A stretch of 5,435 nt of DNA from Deltaproteobacteria bacterium (GTDB taxonomy: Bacteria > Desulfobacterota > GWC2-55-46 > UBA9637). The stretch is from positions 1 to 5,435 of the forward strand of contig JACRNK010000067.1 in assembly GCA_016234985.1 (NCBI GenBank). The letters are read 5' to 3'. The translations under genes were made by a program, and so were the position numbers. Below the pieces are notes generated by a model. It was not told the origin of the DNA. It searched no databases and saw only the letters and a program-made list of their open reading frames with translations. Positions 1 through 5,143 of the stretch are shown here, in pieces (positions within the stretch are counted from its first letter, which is position 1; each line of letters begins with the position of its first letter).

Positions 1-70
1 TATCAGTTAACAGTTATCAGTTAACAGTTATCAGTTTACTATTCACTGTTCACTGTTCACTGCTCACTGT
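1..70 (+). repeat. Heptanucleotide repeat block, two orientations, encoding a lipoprotein signal peptide
   Basis: The first 70 bases split exactly into ten 7-base units. Units 1-5 (1-35) alternate TATCAGT and TAACAGT. Unit 6 (36-42, TTACTAT) is a transition. Units 7-10 (43-70) are TCACTGT or TCACTGC. The first half carries CAGT and the second ACTG, so the halves look like the same heptamer type in opposite orientations. The block may begin before the window. It is open in the frame of the lipoprotein gene and encodes the hydrophobic stretch just before the lipobox Cys. The same kind of repeat recurs at 801-828 and 5206-5240. Confidence 0.9.
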
Positions 71-638
71 TTTTACCGGTTGTGGTGCAAAGGATGAGGC
101 GGTAAAACCGTCATTGGGATATTTTGACATTTTACCCCAGATGACAAAGGGCAAAAAGGTTATAGATAACCTGGACAGCAAATTATTTATATATGCGACA
201 TACAAGAATTGGCCTTTAAAAGAGGCATATGTGGAAGAGTATGCAAGACGCTATCAGATGGATAATTATCAGAAAGATAGGCTTAATGTAAGCGAAAAGG
301 AATCGGATGAAAGGTTTAATGAATTTTTTGTTGCGGTATACACCCCTGATGAACGGTGGAATGATTTTGACCAGCCGTTGTCTATCTGGAAGATATACAT
401 GGAGGATGAAAAAGGCAATAGAGCATATCCGCTTGAGATAAAAAAAGTGGATGTGAATAGTCCTCTCATAAGGGAATTTTATCCCCACCTTGACCTGTGG
501 AGTTCAGGTTATATTGTAAAGTTTCCAAAGTATATGACTATCGGCGAAGAGCCTTTCCCCGGAAAAGACGCAAATTATTTTAAACTAATAGTAACAGGCG
601 TTGTGGGAAGGGCGGAATTGGAATGGAAGTTGAAATGA
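3..638 (+). CDS. Putative lipoprotein of unknown function (5' end outside window)
   Basis: The frame is open from the window edge to TGA at 636-638. Reading in frame from position 3 gives a hydrophobic stretch (ISLLFTVHCSLLTVF) followed by FTGC, a fair lipobox, with the lipidated Cys encoded at 81-83. The mature protein would be 185 residues. A TTG at 114 could be taken as a start, but it would discard the signal peptide and lipobox. There is no ATG, GTG or TTG in frame between 3 and 80, so the true start is upstream of the window, probably only a few codons away because 26 signal-peptide codons are already visible. The mature part is polar, rich in Tyr, Trp, Lys and Glu, with no other membrane segment; the C-terminal part (VDVNSPLIREFYPHLDLW, then GYIVKFPKYM) looks like a compact beta-rich domain. 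I do not recognise the family. Anchoring in the outer or inner membrane facing the periplasm is inferred from the lipobox only. Confidence 0.8.
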   Translation, partial: SVNSYQLTVISLLFTVHCSLLTVFTGCGAKDEAVKPSLGYFDILPQMTKGKKVIDNLDSKLFIYATYKNWPLKEAYVEEYARRYQMDNYQKDRLNVSEKESDERFNEFFVAVYTPDERWNDFDQPLSIWKIYMEDEKGNRAYPLEIKKVDVNSPLIREFYPHLDLWSSGYIVKFPKYMTIGEEPFPGKDANYFKLIVTGVVGRAELEWKLK

Positions 639-675
639 CAGTGAGTGGATTGTATCGTGAACGATTTAAGAAAGC

Positions 676-744
676 TGTCATTGCGAGGGCGGTAGCCTGA
701 AGCAATCTCAAGGCTTGGATTGCTTCGCTTCGCTCGCAATGACA
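676..744. repeat. Palindromic interspersed element (REP/MITE-like hairpin)
   Basis: The outer arms TGTCATTGCGAG (676-687) and CTCGCAATGACA (733-744) are perfect 12-base inverted repeats. Inside them GAAGCAATC (699-707) pairs with GATTGCTTC (718-726), and the centre CAAGGCTTG (709-717) is itself palindromic. The DNA could form a long imperfect hairpin or cruciform. It fills much of the spacer between the lipoprotein stop (638) and the FecR ribosome binding site (749). I recall closely similar TGTCATTGCGAG elements scattered in many environmental bacterial genomes, so it is probably a non-coding mobile or REP-like repeat. It could also protect or end the upstream transcript, but no T-run follows the arm, so an ordinary intrinsic terminator is not supported. 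Confidence 0.85.
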
Positions 745-748
745 ATAA

Positions 749-755
749 GGGGAGG
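749..755 (+). promoter_or_regulatory. Strong ribosome binding site for the FecR-domain gene
   Basis: GGGGAGG lies five bases before the ATG at 761. It is a near-ideal Shine-Dalgarno sequence and fixes the start of the FecR-domain gene. It sits just downstream of the palindromic element, so the element's insertion has left it intact. Confidence 0.8.
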
Positions 756-760
756 TTTTT

Positions 761-1282
761 ATGCGCAAAATATTCTTTATCGTTTTAGCTTTGATTTCTG
801 CCTACTGCTTACTGCCCACTGCTTACTGTTATGCAGCCATCGGCAGCATATCAAAAGGAAGCGGCGCAATATATTTCAAGGCTAAGGCAGAGAAAAAATG
901 GGCTGTGGCAGCAACAGGAATGGAGATAAATGAAGGCGACAGGGTGAAAACCGGAAGCGACGGCAGAATGGAGCTTGGTTTGCAGGATGGCAGCAGGCTT
1001 ACCATAGGAAATAACACGGAGATGGAAATAACAAGATTTTTGCTGGATAAAGACAGGCGCAGCGCCACCATATTTATTCAGGGAAAGCTAAGGGCAGCGA
1101 TTGCCAAATTTTCAGGCAAGACCAATATGTGGGTTAAGACCCCAACTGCGGTTGCGGGCGTAAGAGGGACTGATTTTATTGTAATGAATGAAGGTAAGGC
1201 TAATGTTTTATTCGGCCAGGAAGGAAGACCTGCCTGTTATACTTGCAAGATGGAATATAAATTACGGCCATTATCTTGCTGA
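761..1282 (+). CDS. FecR-domain exported protein, C-terminus altered by a frame break
   Basis: The 173-residue product starts at ATG 761 with a strong ribosome binding site. Residues 1-25 form a Sec signal peptide: Lys/Arg n-region, hydrophobic core, likely cleavage after YCYA. Residues about 57-152 match the FecR domain (PF04773 type): EGDRVKTGSDGRMELGLQDGS, then the LTIGNNTEMEI strand, and the hallmark VKTPTAVAGVRGTDFIV (125-141). Such domains occur in TonB-linked anti-sigma factors, but also in free periplasmic proteins of unknown role; no TonB or sigma partner is seen here, so the latter fits better. After FGQEGR (151-156) the sequence changes to a Cys-containing tail (PACYTCKMEYKLRPLSC) that does not look like the family. 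The DNA for this tail reads, in another frame, as the start of the TPR segment. The real protein was therefore probably longer, with FecR and TPR regions joined, and this copy has lost the frame near 1220. Confidence 0.8.
   Translation: MRKIFFIVLALISAYCLLPTAYCYAAIGSISKGSGAIYFKAKAEKKWAVAATGMEINEGDRVKTGSDGRMELGLQDGSRLTIGNNTEMEITRFLLDKDRRSATIFIQGKLRAAIAKFSGKTNMWVKTPTAVAGVRGTDFIVMNEGKANVLFGQEGRPACYTCKMEYKLRPLSC
801..828 (+). repeat. CTTACTG-type heptamer repeat inside the FecR signal peptide
   Basis: There are four consecutive 7-base units, CCTACTG, CTTACTG, CCCACTG and CTTACTG, with a degenerate unit (ATTTCTG) just before. They encode the hydrophobic core of the FecR-protein signal peptide (AYCLLPTAYC) immediately ahead of the cleavage site. 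Same repeat type and same orientation relative to the gene as the arrays at 43-70 and 5206-5240. Confidence 0.9.
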
Positions 1283-1622
1283 CAGCGGCAAATATAAAGA
1301 GGCCATTGAGGTGTTCCAGATAGCGGCTGATTTGACTAATATGCCGGAAATAGGCGCCGAAAGCCGCATTCAGCGCGGCACGGTTTTTTCAAGGAGCCTG
1401 AGTCTGCCGCAGGATGCGCTGAAAGAATATCAGGCTGTGCTTGATAAATATCCCCAGCTGCCGCAGGCAGAGAATGCCCTTTTTTCCATAGGCTTGATAT
1501 ACAAGGATATGGGCGAAAAGGAAAAGGCAAGGGAATACCTGCAAAAGTATCTTAAACAATATCCGCAAGGCAAACACACATCTACAGTAGAAACGCTCGT
1601 CAAAGAGCTTGAAAAGGAATAG
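1188..1622 (+). CDS. TPR-repeat segment, probably the displaced C-terminal part of the FecR protein
   Basis: The reading frame encodes 144 residues ending at TAG 1620-1622. From about residue 22 (NYGHYLADSGKYKEAIEVF) it is convincing tetratricopeptide repeat: repeats at about 22-50, 55-89 and 91-126, the last being ALFSIGLIYKDMGEKEKARE. The style resembles the C-terminal TPR of CpoB/YbgF-like or BamD-like periplasmic proteins; TPRs mediate protein-protein contacts. The ATG at 1188 lies inside the FecR domain and has no ribosome binding site, and the first dozen or so residues are only an off-frame reading of FecR codons. This is therefore unlikely to be an independent gene. It is better seen as the downstream part of a FecR-TPR protein, separated by an out-of-frame deletion or sequencing error near 1220. 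It has no signal peptide of its own, so if made separately it would stay in the cytoplasm. Confidence 0.55.
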   Translation: MKVRLMFYSARKEDLPVILARWNINYGHYLADSGKYKEAIEVFQIAADLTNMPEIGAESRIQRGTVFSRSLSLPQDALKEYQAVLDKYPQLPQAENALFSIGLIYKDMGEKEKAREYLQKYLKQYPQGKHTSTVETLVKELEKE

Positions 1623-1676
1623 TAGGGGCGGCCCTTGTGGCCGCCCAAAACAGGAGGGGACAAGCCCCTCCGCTAC
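1622..1676. repeat. Double-hairpin interspersed element
   Basis: Two perfect hairpins stand side by side. GGGCGGCC (1626-1633) pairs with GGCCGCCC (1639-1646) around CTTGT. GGAGGGG (1653-1659) pairs with CCCCTCC (1665-1671) around ACAAG. GTAG (1622-1625) and CTAC (1673-1676) close the whole as an outer stem. Its first base is the last base of the TPR stop codon. Elements of the form GTAGGGGCGG...CCGCCC are familiar to me as dispersed repeats in Nitrospirota/Desulfobacterota-like genomes. It has no T-run, so it is not a standard terminator; it may still stabilise mRNA or attenuate transcription into the cyclase gene. Confidence 0.8.
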
Positions 1677-1683
1677 AAGGGAA
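1677..1683 (+). promoter_or_regulatory. Ribosome binding site supporting a GTG start for the cyclase gene
   Basis: AAGGGAA lies seven bases before GTG 1691 and directly follows the double-hairpin element. It supports GTG 1691 as the native cyclase start. No ATG in this frame lies nearer to a Shine-Dalgarno sequence. Confidence 0.55.
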
Positions 1684-1690
1684 TTTTTAG

Positions 1691-1921
1691 GTGAAAAAAG
1701 GACACAGCCTTATTGCCAATAAATTCTGGATTTTTCTCCTGTGGGGTATGTTGGCCTATGCGCTTGGATTGGTTCTTTATAAGATAGAGCCTCCTTTTAT
1801 TCAGGGGATTGACCAGATAGCCGGGGACGCGAGATTCAAGACGCGTGGGAAGGCATCTCCCGGTAAAGAGGTGGTTATCGTTGCCATAGATGAGAAAAGT
1901 GTAAATGAGCTTGGCAGGTAG
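1691..1921 (+). CDS. N-terminal fragment of CHASE2 adenylate cyclase, ended by an amber codon
   Basis: The 76-residue product starts at GTG 1691. Residues 11-30 (FWIFLLWGMLAYALGLVLY) form the N-terminal membrane anchor. Residues 34-76 are the beginning of a CHASE2 domain: the IDQIAGDARF region, then KEVVIVAIDEKSVNELGR. The family usually continues W-P-W-P-R. Here TAG (1919-1921) replaces the first Trp codon and the next codons read PWPRTTMARLV, so a single G-to-A change (TGG to TAG) explains the stop. CHASE2 is an extracytoplasmic sensor domain found on cyclases, kinases and diguanylate cyclases. This piece alone would be a short membrane peptide with no catalytic part. It belongs with the downstream coding regions at 1922-2065 and 2071-3792. 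Confidence 0.8.
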   Translation: MKKGHSLIANKFWIFLLWGMLAYALGLVLYKIEPPFIQGIDQIAGDARFKTRGKASPGKEVVIVAIDEKSVNELGR

Positions 1922-2065
1922 CCGTGGCCGAGAACAACTATGGCAAGGCTGGTAAAAGGCCTTCTGCCTGCTAAAGTTCAAGCCTACGACATTGTTTTTT
2001 CAGAGCCTGAGACAAAGGAGAGGGATAGCAGCCTTGGAAATGAGGTAAGCAAGGCGGAAAAATAA
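1922..2065 (+). pseudogene. In-frame CHASE2 continuation beyond the amber codon
   Basis: Past the amber codon the same frame stays open for 47 codons up to TAA 2063-2065. It reads PWPRTTMARLVKGLLPAKV, then QAYDIVFSEPETKERDSSLG, typical of the second part of a CHASE2 domain (PWPR motif, D-[IV]-[VL]-F-[SA]-E-P motif). There is no good start codon with a ribosome binding site, so it is translated only if the amber codon is read through or is an error. The frame is then lost around 2056-2065, where the downstream CHASE2 part continues in the -1 frame. Members I recall have roughly 40 more residues between DSSLGNEVSKA and the IPVAELPG region, so a deletion here is plausible. Confidence 0.75.
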
Positions 2066-2070
2066 AGAAA

Positions 2071-3792
2071 TTGGAGGAGATTGAATCCATACCCGTTGCA
2101 GAACTTCCCGGCATTAATACAAATATTCCTGTAATAGGGAAAGGGGCTAAAGGTTTCGGTCTTTTTAATATATTACCCGATGCAAATGACGGCGTAATAA
2201 GAAGGTCGCAGCTTGTTTTTTTATATCAGGGGGAGCTATATCCATCCCTTGCGCTGGAGGCGCTTAAAAATTATATGGGAGGAGATATTGTCCTGAATGT
2301 TGCATCTTACGGAGTCGACAGCCTTTTTATAAATGATAAAAACATTCCGGTGGACGAGGCCGGCCGTTTGAGGCTGAACTTCTACGGCAAGGGCGGGACA
2401 TTTACCACATATTCGGCGGTTGATGTTATCAAGGGGAGGCTGCCCATAGAGGCAATTGAGAATAAGATGGTTTTTATAGGCGCAACAGAAAAAGGCATAT
2501 ACGATTTAAGGGTAACGCCCATGGATCCGGTATATCCGGGCGTTGAGGTTCATGCGACCGTTGCCGCCAATACACTTGAGGATCGGTTTTTAATACATGA
2601 TGCAAGGGTTATTGCATTAGACATATTCTTCATGCTTTTTTTGCCGATTGGCCTCTGTTTAAGCCTGGCCTGGATTCACAGGACATTTATAAGCCTTGTT
2701 ATATTTCTCGTATTTCTTTCATTTTATAGCATTACGAATTTTTACCTCTTTTCCTCTTATAATCTTGTTCCCAGCGCAGTCTATCCATTGATCAGTCTGC
2801 TTCTCGCATACCTTCTGGCAGAGGCATACAGGAACCTTGTCGTGGAAAGCAAGGGGCGGTATCTGAAAAAGGCATTCGGCACTTATGTTTCTCCGGCGCT
2901 TGTCTCCGAGATATTAAAAGATCCTGACAGATTAAAACTCGGAGGAGAAAAGAGGGAGATAACCACTTTGTTTTCAGACATCAGGGGGTTCACTTCTTTA
3001 TCTGAAAAACTTTCACCTGAAGAACTCGTTGCAATATTAAATGAATATCTGAGCCCTATGACAAGGATAGTGCTGGAGGAAAAAGGCACTCTTGACAAGT
3101 ATATCGGCGATGCTATTATGGTTCTCTGCAATGCGCCGCTTGACCTTCCTGAACATCCGCAAAAGGGATGCAGCATTGCCCTTCGCTGGATTAAAGAACT
3201 GGAAAAATTGAACGGAGTTTGGAAAGAAAAAGGCTACCCCTCTATCGCCATAGGCGTTGGTATCAATACAGGAGACGCAGTTGTCGGCAACATGGGCGCT
3301 GATATTCGTTTTGACTATACTGCCATTGGCGATAATGTAAATCTTGCGTCACGGCTTGAAGGCATGAATAAAATCTATGGGACGCATATCATTGCAAGTG
3401 AAAGCACTCAAAAACTGGTAGCAAATGATTTTCTGTTCAGGGAGCTTGATATGGTGAGGGTAAAGGGAAAGGAAAACCCAGTGGCTATTTATGAGCTTAT
3501 GGATTTTCTCCCTGCCGATGCCGGCAAACAGAGGCTTGCCGCTGCTTTTTCCGAGGCGCTTTCTTTTTATAAAAACCGGAATTTCGCAGAGGCCAAGGCA
3601 AGGTTTGACGCGCTGCTCAATGAATTTCCCGGAGACGGCCCCGGCATATTATATGCGCAGCGATGCGTTGATTACCTTAAAACACCGCCTCTTCCTGATT
3701 GGGACGGCGTTTATGTTGCAAAAACGAAATTGCCGGCATCTGGAAGCCTTTGGCGCTTGTCCTCCTTTTCTTTATTCCGGCGGCTGCCTTAA
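2071..3792 (+). CDS. Class III adenylate cyclase with partial CHASE2 domain and three membrane segments
   Basis: 573 residues from TTG 2071; the true gene start is most likely GTG 1691. Residues 1-175 are the rest of CHASE2 (AKGFGLFNILPDANDGVIRR, ALEALKNYMG, NKMVFIGATEKGIYDLRVTP, GVEVHATVAANTL). Three membrane helices follow at about 178-200, 204-227 and 233-250, then the cyclase domain at about 290-475. Catalytic residues all appear present: metal-binding D303 (FSDIRGF) and D347 (YIGD), purine-selecting K343 and T417 (FDYTAIGD), transition-state N424 and R428 (NVNLASR). The Lys/Thr pair is the class IIIb pattern, so ATP to cAMP is predicted. Residues 486-537 look like a short TPR-like helical tail. 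The family usually ends shortly after DWDGV (543-547); the last ~20 residues here (554-573) look like off-frame reading of the channel gene, suggesting a lost stop codon. TTG 2071 has no convincing ribosome binding site. Without the first membrane helix the cyclase domain would be on the wrong side of the membrane, so this truncated form is doubtful as a working protein. Confidence 0.88.
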   Translation: MEEIESIPVAELPGINTNIPVIGKGAKGFGLFNILPDANDGVIRRSQLVFLYQGELYPSLALEALKNYMGGDIVLNVASYGVDSLFINDKNIPVDEAGRLRLNFYGKGGTFTTYSAVDVIKGRLPIEAIENKMVFIGATEKGIYDLRVTPMDPVYPGVEVHATVAANTLEDRFLIHDARVIALDIFFMLFLPIGLCLSLAWIHRTFISLVIFLVFLSFYSITNFYLFSSYNLVPSAVYPLISLLLAYLLAEAYRNLVVESKGRYLKKAFGTYVSPALVSEILKDPDRLKLGGEKREITTLFSDIRGFTSLSEKLSPEELVAILNEYLSPMTRIVLEEKGTLDKYIGDAIMVLCNAPLDLPEHPQKGCSIALRWIKELEKLNGVWKEKGYPSIAIGVGINTGDAVVGNMGADIRFDYTAIGDNVNLASRLEGMNKIYGTHIIASESTQKLVANDFLFRELDMVRVKGKENPVAIYELMDFLPADAGKQRLAAAFSEALSFYKNRNFAEAKARFDALLNEFPGDGPGILYAQRCVDYLKTPPLPDWDGVYVAKTKLPASGSLWRLSSFSLFRRLP

Positions 3793-5141
3793 AGATTATT
3801 GTTGTTGCAGGTCAAGGGGTTTTGCCCCATCAGGGTGAAAAGATAGCGGATAAGGCGGTTATCTTTTTTGCCACCCTCGGCATCCTGTTTTTCACAAGAT
3901 GGCTTATTGTCGATGCCCCGCTCAGTTTTTTAAAGCGTTTTACAATCATACCGCTGCTCAAAACACTCATAAGCCTTATCCTCTACTTCATCGCTGCCAT
4001 CTACCTGCTCCATCGCATGGCAGGTATAGATTTAACGCCGCTTCTGACAACCTCTGCGGTGCTTACCGGCATTATTGCCCTTTCCCTGCAGGAGACTTTG
4101 AAAAATCTTTTCACAGGGATATGGATAAATACGGAAAGGGTGGTGGCAAAAGGGGATTGGGTGAATATTGCCGGCAAAGATGGTCGTGTTATGGATGTTA
4201 CATGGCGCACAACAAGGCTTTTGACCTTTACCAATGATTATGTATATTTCCCGAACAAGGTTCTTTCCGAAGGTCATGTGGACAATTATACATATCCCAG
4301 CCCTCTCCATGTTGTGGAGATAGATGTCGGCGCAGCTTATAAACATCCGCCCAATAGAGTAAAGGATGTTCTCCTGCAGGCAGCGTCTGAAAACCATCAT
4401 GTGCTTAAAGAACCCTGCCCTGAGGTTTATCTCACGACATTCGGGGATTTTTCAATACAATACAGGCTGCGGACGTGGATAAATGATTATGGTTCTATCC
4501 TGAAAGTAAAGAGCGACTTGCATTACAGTATCTGGTATGCGTTCAGGCGCAACAATATTGAAATTCCGTTTCCCATAAGGACAATCTATCGTCACAAAAC
4601 AGAGGCAAAAAGCGCTGCGCCTGCGGAGATGGAGGTTTATTTAAGAAAGGTGGATTTTCTTAAGCCCCTGAAAGATACGGATATAGAAAAGATTTCCAAC
4701 ACAGCAAGACTGGAAATATATGGCGAAAACGAAATTATCTTCAGGCAGGGAGACAAAGGGGACACATGTTATTTTATCAAACAAGGGAATATTGATATTA
4801 TCCTTAAAGATGACAGGGGAAATGATAATGTCGTTGCAACCCTCGCGCCAGGGGATTTTTTCGGAGAGATGAGCCTTCTTACGGGCGAGGAGAGGAAGAC
4901 AACTGCTGCGGCAAAAACAGATACAGAGCTTATTGCCATAGGCTCCATTGGGTTTTCAGATGTGTTTGAAAATAACCCCGATGTAATGGAAAAGTTGAGC
5001 GGGATTGTGGCAATGAGGTCTTTCAAGTTAGAGGAAGCAAGAAAGAAGGCTATGACGGAAACAGAAATGATTGAAGAGCAAAAGAATGAATCACAGGCTG
5101 TGCTGGATAAAATCAGGGCGTTTTTTAAAATAGGACGGTGA
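3699..5141 (+). CDS. MscS-family channel with C-terminal cyclic-nucleotide-binding domain (bCNG type)
   Basis: 480 residues. Membrane helices lie at about 17-37, 52-72, 82-104 and 114-142; the last is the MscS pore helix TM3 (GIIALSLQETLKNLFTGIWI, compare the A-L-Q-x-x-L-x-N-x-x-x-G pattern). The MscS beta domain follows (KGDWVNIAGKDGRVMDVTWR, TRLLTFTNDYVYFPN, 150-187) and the alpha/beta domain ends with IEIPFPIRTIY (287-297). Residues about 318-440 form a Crp-type cyclic-nucleotide-binding domain with the phosphate-binding cassette FFGEMSLLTGEERKTTA; E390 and R399 are the expected ribose and phosphate ligands. Residues 443-474 are charged and helical. MscS itself is about 286 residues; this domain order is that of bacterial cyclic-nucleotide-gated channels. 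The gene overlaps the cyclase by 94 bases, and its first ~10 residues from ATG 3699 are an off-frame reading of cyclase codons, so the native start is uncertain; TTG 3750 is the next candidate. cAMP from the neighbouring cyclase is the obvious ligand (inferred). Confidence 0.92.
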   Translation: MGRRLCCKNEIAGIWKPLALVLLFFIPAAALKIIVVAGQGVLPHQGEKIADKAVIFFATLGILFFTRWLIVDAPLSFLKRFTIIPLLKTLISLILYFIAAIYLLHRMAGIDLTPLLTTSAVLTGIIALSLQETLKNLFTGIWINTERVVAKGDWVNIAGKDGRVMDVTWRTTRLLTFTNDYVYFPNKVLSEGHVDNYTYPSPLHVVEIDVGAAYKHPPNRVKDVLLQAASENHHVLKEPCPEVYLTTFGDFSIQYRLRTWINDYGSILKVKSDLHYSIWYAFRRNNIEIPFPIRTIYRHKTEAKSAAPAEMEVYLRKVDFLKPLKDTDIEKISNTARLEIYGENEIIFRQGDKGDTCYFIKQGNIDIILKDDRGNDNVVATLAPGDFFGEMSLLTGEERKTTAAAKTDTELIAIGSIGFSDVFENNPDVMEKLSGIVAMRSFKLEEARKKAMTETEMIEEQKNESQAVLDKIRAFFKIGR

Positions 5142-5143
5142 TT

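Noticed and set aside
1..70. CRISPR array
   Set aside because: The units are contiguous 7-base repeats with no spacers.
654..665. Small palindrome ATCGT-GA-ACGAT as a regulator operator
   Set aside because: The arms are only 5 bases and no matching regulator gene or second copy is seen in the window.
580..768. Minus-strand open frame across the spacer
   Set aside because: It is translation of the palindromic repeat and flanking gene ends; no start signal and no recognisable domain.
1626..1671. Intrinsic terminator
   Set aside because: The hairpins are strong but no T-run follows on either strand.
1919..1921. Recoding of TAG as pyrrolysine
   Set aside because: The expected residue is Trp in a common motif, explained by one base change; no Pyl machinery or other in-frame TAG evidence is visible.
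2056..2065. Programmed -1 frameshift at the GGAAAAATAA run
   Set aside because: It does not match the X-XXY-YYZ slippery pattern in the reading frame, no clear downstream stimulator was found, and an amber codon upstream already stops translation.
3491..3838. Additional plus-strand frame over the cyclase end
   Set aside because: It is an off-frame reading of well-supported cyclase and channel codons.
4001..4400. Minus-strand open frames inside the channel gene
   Set aside because: They lie antisense to strongly conserved MscS sequence and show no domain or start signal.
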